Shown: piece by piece, positions 7,294 to 16,848 of the stretch
Numbering within the stretch: position 1 is the first letter of the stretch
How the letters are laid out: the number at the start of each line of letters is the position of its first letter
Assembly: GCF_040126175.1 (NCBI RefSeq)
Contig: NZ_CP155828.1
Span: 496,001 to 560,000, forward strand
Length of the DNA: 64,000 bases
Source of the DNA: Candidatus Phytoplasma solani
Lineage (GTDB): Bacteria; Bacillota_I; Bacilli_A; Acholeplasmatales; Acholeplasmataceae
Reading direction: 5' to 3'
Position numbers and translations under genes: made by a program
Notes under the pieces: model-generated
What the model was told of the DNA's origin: nothing
The model's input: only the letters and a program-made list of their open reading frames with translations
Databases searched by the model: none

Positions 7294-7331
7294 TAATTGA
7301 TAACTCCTTTGTTTTTTTATCCTTTAATTGA

Positions 7332-7339
7332 GGGGGGGG
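7332..7339. repeat. G8 homopolymer between SVM genes
   Basis: Eight consecutive G in an otherwise A+T-rich spacer, about 40 bases upstream of the start of the 6,955-7,293 gene. Such tracts are prone to slippage. Confidence 0.6.
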
Positions 7340-7385
7340 AGATTTTGTAGAGGGTTTGAAGGGTGGTTAGTTTATATAATGTGAT

Positions 7386-7874
7386 TTAATGAAATTCATT
7401 TAATTTGTATTGTAAATTAATATATTTTTCTCTCAAATTATTAATTTTTTGAATTATTTCTTGATATTTATTATTAAGTTCTTCTATTGTTGTATCTTGA
7501 TATGTTCTACTTAAAATTTTTATAGCTACTTGATTGCGTTCGTATGAATAACGCCAAATTTTTTCATTTATATATTTTAAAGTATTGATAACAGAAAGTC
7601 TTTGATAAAGTTTTTCAATTGTTTGATCTAAAATTTTTAATTGTTGTTTTAAATTCATAGTATTTAAATTAAGTTTATCACAATGTAAAATTTTCTTAGA
7701 TAAGTTTTCTTTTTTTAATGAAAGTTGATATATTTTATTATTTATTGCATTTTGATCATTTAAATTATAATTATCCATCGCCATGACTTGATGAATATTA
7801 GTAATTAAAAATAACCCTAAACAAACTAATAAAACTATTTTAAATAAAAATAATTGTTTTTTTACTTTAAACAT
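7386..7874 (-). CDS. SVM-type secreted coiled-coil protein, effector candidate
   Basis: This encodes 162 residues; ATG 7,874 has AAAAGGAGTTATTAATTA upstream. The first 32 residues are identical to the neighbouring SVM signal peptide. The mature part (about 130 residues, starting MDNYNLND) is rich in heptad-like leucine and isoleucine (LKQQLKILDQTIEKLYQRL, LNNKYQEIIQKINNLREKY), so an all-helical coiled-coil fold is likely. This recalls, but does not prove, the helical phyllogen group. Only the signal peptide and leader are shared with the neighbour, and the mature parts are unrelated, which is the mosaic pattern of SVM genes. Confidence 0.8.
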   Translation of the reverse strand: MFKVKKQLFLFKIVLLVCLGLFLITNIHQVMAMDNYNLNDQNAINNKIYQLSLKKENLSKKILHCDKLNLNTMNLKQQLKILDQTIEKLYQRLSVINTLKYINEKIWRYSYERNQVAIKILSRTYQDTTIEELNNKYQEIIQKINNLREKYINLQYKLNEFH

Positions 7875-8149
7875 TAATTAATAACTCCTTTTGTTTTTTT
7901 ATCCCTCAGTTGAGGTGATTTCATAGAGGGATTGGAGAGAATTGAAAGTTTAGAATAACTATTTTTCTTTTCAATCAGAGAAATTTGTTTACATTATAAA
8001 ATCCGTTTAAATAAACACTATTTTATATGTAGATTATTTTTTTGTAACAAAAAAATATATTTATATTTAATTTATTTAATAAATCAAGTTCTTTAATCAA
8101 ATCAATTATAGGAATAATTTTCAATTTTGTCTTCTTTAATGCCGTTAAT

Positions 8150-8497
8150 AATAATCTATTTGATTTGTTCTTGCACTTGTTTATTAATTAAATGTGGATA
8201 TTTATTTATTGAATTTTGTACCATTTGTAAAAATAAAATATTATCTATGTATAATTCTTTTTCATTTTGATTGCTATCACTATCATATAAGTTTTTAGTT
8301 TGTTAATTTTTGCATAGATTTTCTATTTTTTCAATGAAAACATTATTATCAAATATTTTTTTATTTGCTTGTTTTTTTGTGACATTATTATTTTCCAATC
8401 GCTATTAACTTGATTATTATTAAACAATAAATAATAACCTTAAACAAACGAATAAAATTATTTTAAATAAGTGTAATTGTTTTTTTACTTTAAACAT
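8150..8497 (-). pseudogene. Broken SVM-type secreted protein gene
   Basis: ATG 8,497 follows AAAGGAGTTATTGATGA and begins MFKVKKQLHLFKIILFVCL, but one base is lost in the signal peptide, giving an early stop. Further on, other frames read IFDNNVFIEKIENLCKN, then NLYDSDSNQNEKELYIDNI and NSINKYPHLINKQVQEQIK. The KYPHL part resembles the SVM protein at 6,955. At least two frameshifts or stops make it non-functional. Confidence 0.7.
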
Positions 8498-8574
8498 TCA
8501 TCAATAACTCCTTTTATTTTTATCCCTCGGTTGAGGGTGATTTTCGTAAAAAAGGAGTTTAGTCGAGAAATTAC

Positions 8575-9223
8575 ACTGATTTTTGGCACTTTTTTTAAAT
8601 TCCTCTAATTCATCACGTAATTGAATTAATTCATTTTTTAATCTTTTTAGCTTCTCCTAGTTGTTAAGTGAAATATTTTTTTTATTTTTTGATTTACCAA
8701 TGTGTCAATTTTAACTTGTCTAATTGGACTGGCTATTTCCGATTTTTCGTCTTGTAATTTAGAGATTTTAGGATTTTATTATAGATTGGTTGTCCTCGGG
8801 TTTGTAGTTGTAATTGTATTTGATAGATTTCTTTTACAATTGCATTTTTATCTTGTTCTAATTTGGTTTGTTGCAATTTTAACGAAGGGGATTTATTTTT
8901 AATTTGTTGAGTGATTTGGCGATTATAATCATCACATGTTTTTTGATATGAAAGTTCTTCTGGTAATAAAGTTTTGTCGTCAATTTCTGAAAGAATATAA
9001 GTTTTTATTTTGTTAAAATGAAATTGTGTTATTTTTATTTTTAGAATTATTTGTTTTATTTTATACTTAAATTTGGTTATCTTTTATTAAATTTCATTAA
9101 ATTCATTTTCGTAATAATTGTTTTTAACGATGTTTTCTATGCAATATTTAGTTATATCTTGACCGCAAAATATTTTAGGTAATTCATTTTAGTCCATTAA
9201 ATGTTTTAAGCCCCAATTTAAAA
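8575..9223 (-). pseudogene. Degenerate 3' part of a membrane-anchored coiled-coil protein
   Basis: In changing minus-strand frames the sequence reads ELPKIFCGQDITKYCIENIV, then YILSEIDDKTLLPEELSYQ, LKLQQTKLEQDKNAIVKEIY and finally LKNELIQLRDELEEFKKSAK. Stops and frameshifts separate these blocks. They continue the gene that starts at 9,532. Long heptad-like runs indicate a former coiled-coil tail. Confidence 0.6.
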
Positions 9224-9532
9224 TCAGTATTCTAAATTATTTAAATCACCGGGGGGAAGATTATAATATTTATTAATATTAATATTTTTAATTTCAAACT
9301 CTTTTATTAAAATCAGAAAATCTTTTTTTAAATTTTTTATTAGTTTTTGTTTTTTTGTGATTTTATTTTTTGTTGAAGGTTCTACGTTAATCAAAATATT
9401 TGTGGTTGATTTATTATGATTGTCTTTTGGTGTTTTGTGATTAATAATTATGCGTGAAGTTGTAACTCCCACAACTACAACTAAAATAGTTAAAAAGTTT
9501 TTTACAAAAATATTATCATTCATAAATTTCAT
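9224..9532 (-). CDS. Membrane-anchored protein, N-terminal piece of a broken gene
   Basis: This encodes 102 residues. ATG 9,532 was chosen because GGAGAGGAA precedes it directly, although the frame is open further upstream. FVKNFLTILVVVVGVTTSRI is a single membrane span; the rest is lysine- and asparagine-rich and ends at a stop after DLNNLEY. Decayed coding sequence continues downstream to about 8,575, so this is most likely the surviving 5' part of a larger protein. I do not recognise the family. The product, if made, would be a short anchored peptide. Confidence 0.45.
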   Translation of the reverse strand: MKFMNDNIFVKNFLTILVVVVGVTTSRIIINHKTPKDNHNKSTTNILINVEPSTKNKITKKQKLIKNLKKDFLILIKEFEIKNININKYYNLPPGDLNNLEY

Positions 9533-9689
9533 TTCCTCTCCGATAATAATGATTATTATCAAATATTTAAAATATGAATGTATCACTATTATACAATTTT
9601 ATATTTTAAATATACAAAAAAAAGTTATTAGGTCAAATTTAATGATTATTTATCAGTAATATAAGTTGATAAAATTTGGCATATTGTTT

Positions 9690-10220
9690 TTTTGTTTCAG
9701 TTCTTCTTTTGTTTCTTTCGATTTTAATGACTTTTTCTCCTAGTTCTTATTGTAAAAGATATAATTAAATTAACTAAAATTCTCTTTTTTATTGCTGTTA
9801 TTATTTTTTTGATGATTCTAGGGGTTTAATACTTCTTATCAAATTAGATGATAAAGTAATTTTTTTGATATTTTAATATTTGAAACTAATTCATTAATTG
9901 AAATATTTAAATTTATTTTTTTGGTAAATTAAATGCAAATCGAAATATTTCTTTTTCGTACGTTATTAGTTCTCGGTCTAAAATGAAATATAAATTTTTC
10001 TAATTCAATTTCATTTTTAAAATTGATTTCTGGATTAAATAAATGGTCTTTTGTGATTGATTTATTTAATTCGTCAAATAAAAAAAATCAAAATCATTTT
10101 GATTTTCTTGAAAATTGGATTTAAATTTTGCTAATTTTTCGATTGAAAAAGTTTTTTTAGAGTAAAATATATTTTTTTTAAATATGGGCATATTATAAAT
10201 TCTTTAAAACTTGTTTTCAT
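9690..10220 (-). pseudogene. Sigma-factor-like gene, decayed (copy 2)
   Basis: Minus-strand ATG 10,220 begins MKTSFKEFIICPYLKK, matching copy 1, then jumps by an internal deletion to the equivalent of its LKKLFQSKN part. Downstream frames read FTKKINLNISINELVSNIK then SKKLLYHLI, which looks like the helix-turn-helix of sigma region 4. This copy has no intron-like insert and therefore shows the undisturbed target of copy 1. It has several stops. Confidence 0.5.
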
Positions 10221-10254
10221 TTGCTTCTTCTTTTTTTCAAACTAAGAAAATCGA

Positions 10255-10284
10255 CAAAAAAAGACTTACAATTTCGTAAGTCTA
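10255..10284. terminator. Conserved hairpin upstream of sigma-like copy 2
   Basis: AAAGACTTACAATTTCGTAAGTCT forms the same stem as at 6,702 and 31,345. Confidence 0.65.
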
Positions 10285-10369
10285 TTACTTGATTAAAATT
10301 GTAAAAAGTTTTAAAAATTGTTGTCAGTGCACTTTTTCTTGGTAAAGCGAACCTAAAAGAAAAAAACTT

Positions 10370-10963
10370 TTAACTATTATCTTTTTTTAAATTACGTTGT
10401 GCTTGGGTTTGAAGAAGGTAATTAGGAACTAATAAATGAGGATTAGATACTTTTGTCATCAACTGATAAACACAAGGAAGAGAAATTTTAATTGTTTCAG
10501 GAGTAATTAATAAATGATTCGGAAAAGTTTGCAAAAAAGGTAACTCATAACGATCTTCTTTTAAACAAATTTGGTTATTTTTAAGGCTTAGAGCAAAAGA
10601 AGAGTTATTTCTAGCATCAATTAAAGGGGTTAGGGATGAAAAATCATAACCACTAGATAAAAGGAGTAAACTACTGATTCGATATAAAGGAACTTGTAAG
10701 CTTAAAGAAAGCATTTTAGCTGTTAGCACAGCTACTCTTGAACCTGTATAAGAACCAGGTCCCACACCAACAATTAAAGTGTCAATTTCTTTTAAAGTAA
10801 CTTTATTAGCTTGCAAAACTTTGTCAATTAAAGGAATAATGGTGGCAACGTAATCCTTACAAAAGAGTTTTTGTTGCAAAGTTTTAATTTGATGGTTTCT
10901 TGAAAAAATTACTATTTGACTTTTGGTAGAAGTATCTAAAATTAAAATATTTTTTTGGGTCAT
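10370..10963 (-). CDS. tsaB: tRNA threonylcarbamoyladenosine biosynthesis protein TsaB
   Basis: This encodes 197 residues, close to the short end for the family. The N-terminus ILILDTSTKSQIVIF is the actin-like phosphate-1 region, and GVGPGSYTGSRVAV (about residues 66-79) is the TsaB signature. TsaB works with TsaD and TsaE to transfer threonylcarbamoyl to A37 of ANN-decoding tRNAs. It lies just downstream of tsaE with a 17-base gap, so the two are probably co-transcribed. Nothing unusual is visible in the core; the tail QTQAQRNLKKDNS is short. Confidence 0.9.
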   Translation of the reverse strand: MTQKNILILDTSTKSQIVIFSRNHQIKTLQQKLFCKDYVATIIPLIDKVLQANKVTLKEIDTLIVGVGPGSYTGSRVAVLTAKMLSLSLQVPLYRISSLLLLSSGYDFSSLTPLIDARNNSSFALSLKNNQICLKEDRYELPFLQTFPNHLLITPETIKISLPCVYQLMTKVSNPHLLVPNYLLQTQAQRNLKKDNS

Positions 10964-10980
10964 TAGTTAAAAATTCTTTC

Positions 10981-11436
10981 TTACGATATTTTTGCTTGTT
11001 CGATCGTAATTTTTCTTTGCTTTTCGTTTAAAAAATCAATTTTGACTAAAAAATTAAAATGAGGGAAGTAGTTACTACAATCTTCTGGAAATTCAACAAT
11101 TAAAAAATCTTGATTGTTAAAATCTTCTAATAAATCTTCGCAAAAATCTATCGACAAAGAAGCGCGATACAAATCTAGATGATAAATTTTTTGTTTGGTT
11201 CCAAAATAAGTTTTTAACATAACAAAAGTAGGACTTGCAACTAGTTGTTTAATTCCAAAAGACTTGATAAAACCTTTAGTAAAAGCTGTTTTTCCTGTTC
11301 CTAGAGAACCTTGTAATAAAATAATAGTTTTGTCAGTTTGATAGGATAAATGTTTTCCTAACCAAAAACCTAATTTTTTAGTTTGAGAAAAAGAATTAGT
11401 AATTTTAGTCAAAGAGATTATTTTTTTCGAAGACAT
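10981..11436 (-). CDS. tsaE: tRNA threonylcarbamoyladenosine biosynthesis ATPase TsaE
   Basis: This encodes 151 residues. The Walker A motif GSLGTGKTAFTKG (about residues 43-55), PTFVMLKTY, HLDLYR and the later LIVEFPE segment are all characteristic of TsaE. This P-loop ATPase regenerates the TsaB-TsaD complex in t6A synthesis. ATG 11,436 is preceded by AAAAGGTACAA. It sits between gyrA (26 bases upstream) and tsaB, so it may be transcribed from the gyrase side. Confidence 0.93.
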   Translation of the reverse strand: MSSKKIISLTKITNSFSQTKKLGFWLGKHLSYQTDKTIILLQGSLGTGKTAFTKGFIKSFGIKQLVASPTFVMLKTYFGTKQKIYHLDLYRASLSIDFCEDLLEDFNNQDFLIVEFPEDCSNYFPHFNFLVKIDFLNEKQRKITIEQAKIS

Positions 11437-11462
11437 GGAAAAGTTGTACCTTTTTTTATTTT

Positions 11463-13955
11463 TTAATCATTGATTTTTAAAGAATCATCATTTGGAACAA
11501 CTGCGACTAAAACAGCTTTATGAGAGGTTTTTAATTTAATAATTTTTGTTCCTTGGGTGACTTTATTTTTAGTTTCTTTGATTTGAGCAATTGACACCCT
11601 TACAACTTGTCCTTTATCAGAAGAAACAATTAAATCTTCTAAAGGGGTAACTGTTTTTAAGGCAATCAGTCTTCCTTTTTCTTCATTGATTTTGATAGTT
11701 TTAGAACCTTTGCCGCTACGTGATTGAATCCGATATTGATTAACGCTTGTAATTTTTCCAAAGCCGTTTTCAGTCATTACCAAAATACTTTGTTCTTTGG
11801 AATTTTCATCGAATAAAGCAGTTCCAATTAAAAACTCCTCTTCGTTTAAACGCATCCCAATAACGCCCATACTGTTACGACTAGTTTTTCTGGTTTGAGT
11901 TTCGTTGAAACAAATAGCATTACCGTTGTTAGATGCTAAAATAATGCTTTGACGACCATTAGTTTTGGCAACTGTAAGAACTTCATCACCTTCTTTTAAA
12001 CGGATGGCAATTAAGCCTCTTGTTTTAATATTACGATATTCTTTTAAAGGGGTTTTTTTAACTATCCCTTTTTTAGTGGAGAAAAATAAATATTCGTCTG
12101 ATTGATCAAAATTTTTAACACTAGTAAAAGAAGTTAAAGATTCTCCTTTTTCTAAAGAGAGTAAATTAACCAAAGGAGTTCCTTTAGAAATTCTTTCACT
12201 TAAATTAATTTGATATCCTTTTAATTGATAAACTTTGCCTTTGTTAGTGAAAAACAAAAGATAATGGTGAGTGGAAGTGATCGCTAAATGTTCGAGGACA
12301 TCTTCTTCATATATTTTCATTCCAGCAACACCTTGACCGCCTCTTTTTTGTTGTTTGTAAAGGTCAGTATCCATACTTTTAATGTAACCTTTATTGGTTA
12401 TTGTAATGACAATTGTTTTTTCTTCAATTAAATCTTCATCTTTATAATCTAAAGGGGCATCCAAATTAAGAACTGTTTTTCTTTGATCTTGATATTTATT
12501 TTTAATTTCTAAAAGTTCTTTTTCTAACATTTTTTCTTTTTTTTCCTGAGAATCAATAATACTTCGACATTCAGCAATTTCTTGTGTTAAATTAGTTTCT
12601 TCAGAAATTAATTTTTGTGTTTCTTGGTTAGATAATCTTTGTAAACTCATTTCTAAAATAGCTTTACTTTGAATTTCATCAAATTGATATTGAGCCATTA
12701 ATTTTTGCTGGGCTTCTTTGGCATCCGAAGAATTTTTAATTAATTGAATAACATTTTGGATATCTTTTAAAATAGTTAAAAGAGCGATAACTAAATGTTT
12801 TCTTGCACTAGCTTTTTTTAGTTCAAAAGTCTTTTGTTTGTTAATAACTTGAATTCTAAATTGAAAAAAAGCTTCTAAAATTTGTTTTAAAGAAACTAAT
12901 TGGGGCTTTCTATTAACTAAAGCAACCATGTTAATCCCGAAAGATACTCTTAATTGTGAATGTTTATATAGTTGATTTAAAATAATTTTAGCATTGGCAT
13001 CTCTTTTTAATTCAATAACTATTTTCATCCCTTGACGGTTGGATTCGTCTCTTAAATCGGTAATTCCTTCAACAATTTTATTTTTAACTAAAAGAGCTAT
13101 TTTTTCAATTAAAACACTTTTTTTAACTTGATAAGGGATTTCTGTCACAATAATCAAAGGTTTGTTGCCTTTTTCTTCTAAAATATGAGCTTTAGCTTTG
13201 AGAATAACTGCTCCTTTTCCAGTTTTGTAAGCACTTTCAAGATTTTTTAAGCCCAAAAGTTCTCCGCCAGTGGGAAAATCAGGTCCTTTGATGTGTTGCA
13301 TTAATTCATTTAGAGAAATATCTTTATTATGGATATAACTGATTAAACCGTCAACTACTTCACCTAAATTGTGAGTGGGAATTTTAGTTGCCATCCCAAC
13401 AGCAATCCCAGTAGCACCGTTAATTAACAAATTAGGAATCGCTGTTGGCAAAACTAAAGGCTCTTTTTCGCTACCGTCATAATTATCAACAAAATCAATA
13501 GTTTCTTTATCAATGTTTTTAATTAATTCCATTGCAATTTTAGCCATTTTAACTTCAGTATAACGCATAGCAGCTGCTTTATCGCCATCAACGGAACCAA
13601 AATTACCATGACCATCAACTAAAGGATAACGATAGCTAAAATCTTGAGCCATTCTTACCATAGCTTCATAAATACTAGAATCACCATGAGGATGATATTT
13701 ACCTATCACATCCCCAACAACACGAGCTGCTTTTTTATAACTAGTATAACTATAAACACCTAATTCTTTCATTCCATATAAAATACGTCTTTGAACCGGC
13801 TTTAAACCATCTTTAATATCTGGTAAGGCTCGAGAAACAATTACACTCATTGCATAGCTTAAAAAAGATTTTCGCATTTCTACACTCAGATTAACTTCTT
13901 TGATCTTTCCTTGGTTCAAAATATCTTTTTCTAATTTGGAATTTTGATCACTCAT
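11463..13955 (-). CDS. gyrA: DNA gyrase subunit A
   Basis: This encodes 830 residues, normal for the family. [18 protein letters not shown] (about 80-97) is the quinolone-resistance region; serine and glutamate occupy the positions linked to quinolone sensitivity. The catalytic tyrosine is in [10 protein letters not shown]. The C-terminal beta-pinwheel has the GyrA box QKRGGQG, which distinguishes it from ParC. With GyrB it introduces negative supercoils using ATP. GAGG precedes ATG 13,955. It lies 182 bases downstream of gyrB on the same strand, the usual mollicute order. Confidence 0.97.
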   Translation of the reverse strand: MSDQNSKLEKDILNQGKIKEVNLSVEMRKSFLSYAMSVIVSRALPDIKDGLKPVQRRILYGMKELGVYSYTSYKKAARVVGDVIGKYHPHGDSSIYEAMVRMAQDFSYRYPLVDGHGNFGSVDGDKAAAMRYTEVKMAKIAMELIKNIDKETIDFVDNYDGSEKEPLVLPTAIPNLLINGATGIAVGMATKIPTHNLGEVVDGLISYIHNKDISLNELMQHIKGPDFPTGGELLGLKNLESAYKTGKGAVILKAKAHILEEKGNKPLIIVTEIPYQVKKSVLIEKIALLVKNKIVEGITDLRDESNRQGMKIVIELKRDANAKIILNQLYKHSQLRVSFGINMVALVNRKPQLVSLKQILEAFFQFRIQVINKQKTFELKKASARKHLVIALLTILKDIQNVIQLIKNSSDAKEAQQKLMAQYQFDEIQSKAILEMSLQRLSNQETQKLISEETNLTQEIAECRSIIDSQEKKEKMLEKELLEIKNKYQDQRKTVLNLDAPLDYKDEDLIEEKTIVITITNKGYIKSMDTDLYKQQKRGGQGVAGMKIYEEDVLEHLAITSTHHYLLFFTNKGKVYQLKGYQINLSERISKGTPLVNLLSLEKGESLTSFTSVKNFDQSDEYLFFSTKKGIVKKTPLKEYRNIKTRGLIAIRLKEGDEVLTVAKTNGRQSIILASNNGNAICFNETQTRKTSRNSMGVIGMRLNEEEFLIGTALFDENSKEQSILVMTENGFGKITSVNQYRIQSRSGKGSKTIKINEEKGRLIALKTVTPLEDLIVSSDKGQVVRVSIAQIKETKNKVTQGTKIIKLKTSHKAVLVAVVPNDDSLKIND

Positions 13956-14107
13956 GTTTTTTTGCCTCTTTACTTTTTTTGTTGATTATATAATCGAAGG
14001 GTTCAGGGTTAAAAATTAAAAAAGTTAAATGTAAATATGCACAAAAACTTTTTATTATTTTTTTATTTTTTTTGAATTTCGCTTTTTTTAGTGCAGTTTA
14101 TAAGAAA

Positions 14108-14115
14108 GGGGGGGG
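14108..14115. repeat. G8 homopolymer in the gyrB-gyrA spacer
   Basis: Eight G just downstream of the gyrB stop, unexpected in this base composition. Confidence 0.6.
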
Positions 14116-14137
14116 TTAATCAAACTGCATTTAATTT

Positions 14138-16111
14138 TTAAACATCTAAGACTGCTTCTAAAGCATTATCTAAAATGAATGCTTTTCTTGGAAAAACTTT
14201 TTTACCCATTAAGATATTAAAAGTTGAGTCATCTCTTTGGATAGTTTTTTCTTGATGTAAAACACTTAAAGAAGCTTGCAAAAGAGTTCTTGTTTTAGGA
14301 TTCATCGTAGTTTCCCAAAGTTGATTAGGGTTCATTTCACCTAACCCTTTATATCTTTGAAAACCATCTTTAATATTTTTTTTCATGGCAAAAACAAGTT
14401 TATCTTTTTCTTCATAAAAATAAGTAATGTTTTTTCCTTTTTGATATTTATATAGAGGAGGTCTTGCAAAATAAATATAACCTTTTTCAATTAAAACCTT
14501 AAAATTTCTGAAAAAGAAAGTTAAAAGTAAGGTTCGAATGTGAGCGCCATCAACATCAGCATCAGTCATAATAATAATTTTATGATAACGAAGTTTATCA
14601 AGGTTTATTCCTTTTTCTTTGTTAATATTAATACCTATGCCAATTGCTTGAATTAAGGATTTAATTTCTTTGTTGGCTAAAATTTTGGAAGATTTAGTTT
14701 TTTCAACATTCAAGACTTTTCCTCTCAAAGGTAAAATAGCTTGAAAGTGTGAATCTCTACCTTGTTTAGCAGAACCACCAGCAGAATCTCCTTCAACAAT
14801 ATACAATTCAGAAACATAAGGATCTTTACTGCGACAATCAGCCAATTTAGAAGCAAAACCCAAAGAATCAAGTGGTTTATTTCTTACAATTTCACGCGCT
14901 CTTTTAGCTGCTAATCTAGCGTTGGCAGAAAGTAAGCATTTATCAATAATTTTTCTAGCATCAAAAGGATTTTCTAATAAAAATTTTTCTAAAAACTCGC
15001 CAAAAACTTGCGAAATAATTTGTCTTACTTCAACATTACCTAATTTAGCTTTAGTTTGTCCTTCAAATTGAGGATCTTGATGTTTCAAAGAAATAATAGC
15101 TGTAATTCCTTCTAAAATATCTTCACTTAACAAACTTTCATCTTTTTTTAAAAGATTAAATTCCTTAGCATATTTAGATAAATTACGGCTTAAAGCTAAT
15201 TTGAATCCTTCTTCGTGTGTGCCACCTTCGTGGGTGTGAATGTTATTGACGAAAGAATAAATTTTTTGAGCTTGAGTATAATTTTTAATTATTTGTTCAT
15301 CTTCTTGGTTGTTTTTTTCATTGTGATTAATAGTATATTCAAAAACAATTTCTAAAACCAAATTAGGAAGTTCTTTTTCTAAATAAAAAACTTCATGAAA
15401 AGGTTTTTGAAGATGAGAGTGATTAACAAAATTAAGATAATCTTGTAACCCTTTTTCATGATAAAAACTAAAGCTGATAGGTTGTTCTTGTCTTTGATCG
15501 ATTAAATTTAATTTAAGACCTTTATTTAAAAAAGATAATTGTTGCATTCGAGCTTTTAAAGTTTTTAAATCATAAACAGTAGTTTCTTGAAAAATTGAAG
15601 AATCAGCTAAAAATTTAATAATCGTTCCTTGACGGTTGGTTTTGCCAATAATTTCTAAAGGGGTGACGGTAATCCCTTTTTCATATTTTTGATAATAGAT
15701 TTTTTTATCCAAATGAATTTCAACACTAAACCAACTAGATAAAGCGTTTACAACTGAAGCACCTACCCCATGTAAACCACCAGAAACTTTATAAGAAGAG
15801 TTATCGAATTTTCCCCCTGCATGTAAAGTGGTTAAAATAGTTTCAACCGCTGGTTTTCCGGTTTTAGGGTGAATTCCTACAGGAATGCCTCTACCATTAT
15901 CGGTAACACTAATAACTTCTCCTGGCAAAACTTCTAAAGTGATTTCATTAGCAAAACCAGCTAAAGCTTCATCAATTGAATTATCAATAATTTCCCAAAC
16001 TAAATGATGTAATCCTTTGGCAGCGGTAGAGCCAATATACATTCCTGGTCTTTTGCGAACCGCCTCTAAACCTTCTAAAATGTGAATACTATCTGCATTA
16101 TAATTTTTCAA
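14138..16111 (-). CDS. gyrB: DNA gyrase subunit B
   Basis: This encodes 657 residues. The GHKL ATPase part shows EIIDNSIDEALAG, VTDNGRGIPVGIHP and GGLHGVGASVVNAL. The toprim part has EGDSAGGSAKQGR and the metal-binding DADVDGAHI. The C-terminal YKGLGEMNPNQLWETTMNP completes a typical GyrB. The start is TTG 16,111, supported by AAAGGAGTAGG upstream and by the family N-terminus. It supplies ATP hydrolysis to the gyrase heterotetramer with GyrA encoded next. Confidence 0.97.
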   Translation of the reverse strand: MKNYNADSIHILEGLEAVRKRPGMYIGSTAAKGLHHLVWEIIDNSIDEALAGFANEITLEVLPGEVISVTDNGRGIPVGIHPKTGKPAVETILTTLHAGGKFDNSSYKVSGGLHGVGASVVNALSSWFSVEIHLDKKIYYQKYEKGITVTPLEIIGKTNRQGTIIKFLADSSIFQETTVYDLKTLKARMQQLSFLNKGLKLNLIDQRQEQPISFSFYHEKGLQDYLNFVNHSHLQKPFHEVFYLEKELPNLVLEIVFEYTINHNEKNNQEDEQIIKNYTQAQKIYSFVNNIHTHEGGTHEEGFKLALSRNLSKYAKEFNLLKKDESLLSEDILEGITAIISLKHQDPQFEGQTKAKLGNVEVRQIISQVFGEFLEKFLLENPFDARKIIDKCLLSANARLAAKRAREIVRNKPLDSLGFASKLADCRSKDPYVSELYIVEGDSAGGSAKQGRDSHFQAILPLRGKVLNVEKTKSSKILANKEIKSLIQAIGIGININKEKGINLDKLRYHKIIIMTDADVDGAHIRTLLLTFFFRNFKVLIEKGYIYFARPPLYKYQKGKNITYFYEEKDKLVFAMKKNIKDGFQRYKGLGEMNPNQLWETTMNPKTRTLLQASLSVLHQEKTIQRDDSTFNILMGKKVFPRKAFILDNALEAVLDV

Positions 16112-16318
16112 AAGAAATACCTACTCCTTTGTTGGTTTTAATTGAATTTTAGATAAAAGAATATAAAAATATCAGTATTTTATAATTCTAATCTTAAGAT
16201 ATTATAACATAAAAGAGATCATCATTATCTAAATATCTTTACTAAAAACAGTAAAATCATATGAAAAGATCATTTTTAATAATTTTATCATTTTCACTAA
16301 CAATCATAATAATTATCA

Positions 16319-16346
16319 AAAAAGACTATCAAATGATAGTCTTTTT
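16319..16346. terminator. Bidirectional terminator between trmK and gyrB
   Basis: AAAAGACTATCA-AA-TGATAGTCTTTTT is a strong stem with A and T tails, located just after the end of trmK on the minus strand. Confidence 0.85.
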
Positions 16347-16388
16347 AATTATTTTTTTCAATTTTAACTAATAATCTTGTTTTTTTAA

Positions 16389-16838
16389 TTAAATTTTATT
16401 TATCCCAGTTACTTTTAAAAAAGAATATAAAAATTTATCAAATAAATGATTTTCCTCTAAAATGATGAAATTATTTTCTCTTAACCATTGTTTTAAAAAA
16501 TAATATTTACTTTGAGTTCCTAATAAAAAATGCTTGCTTTTATCGGGGGCTTGTTCCATGATTTTGATAATAGTATGCGTGCCCATACCACAAATTAAAG
16601 CTAAATCAAAATCTTGATTGATATTTTGAAAACCATCACTTAAACAAAAAGTTACAGGATAATTTTTAAGATTTTTTTGACATTGCAATAAAGGTTTAAC
16701 TCTTAAATCAGAAGCGATCGCCTTTTTGATATAACCTTTTTGGAAAGCTTTTTTCAAAACCCAACCATGATCAGCACCAATATCTAAAACAGTATTATAA
16801 TTTTTAGTTAAAGTGGCAATAAAGGGGATGCGTTTCAT
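16389..16838 (-). CDS. trmK: tRNA (adenine-N1) methyltransferase TrmK, short form
   Basis: This encodes 149 residues. VLDIGADHGWVLKKA is the SAM-binding motif I, IASDLRVKPLLQCQKN and CLSDGFQ follow, and ICGMGTHTIIKIME matches the IAGMGG catalytic loop region of TrmK (m1A22 of tRNA). Bacillus TrmK has about 235 residues; here the helical C-terminal domain is absent and the protein ends soon after the Rossmann fold. THT replaces the usual GGx after GMG. It lies 10 bases after rpoD, as in many Firmicutes, so it is likely part of the rpoD transcript. Activity of the short form is uncertain. Confidence 0.78.
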   Translation of the reverse strand: MKRIPFIATLTKNYNTVLDIGADHGWVLKKAFQKGYIKKAIASDLRVKPLLQCQKNLKNYPVTFCLSDGFQNINQDFDLALICGMGTHTIIKIMEQAPDKSKHFLLGTQSKYYFLKQWLRENNFIILEENHLFDKFLYSFLKVTGINKI

Positions 16839-16848
16839 TTTTTTATTT

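Noticed and set aside
6955-7874. Assignment of the SVM proteins to SAP11, SAP54/phyllogen or TENGU
   Set aside because: Only the signal peptide is clearly of that class; the mature sequences do not show features of these effectors that I could confirm.
8702-8902. 66-residue plus-strand hydrophobic ORF
   Set aside because: It is the reverse strand of the decayed coiled-coil gene, whose minus-strand reading has clear helical coding character.
9450-9659. 69-residue plus-strand ORF
   Set aside because: It is antisense to the membrane-anchored gene starting at 9,532, which has a ribosome-binding site; no supporting signals were seen on the plus strand.
16190-16235. Possible gyrB promoter (TATAAT on the minus strand at 16,206-16,201)
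   Set aside because: The -10 match is good, but no -35 match stands at the right distance, and A+T-rich sequence gives many such hits.
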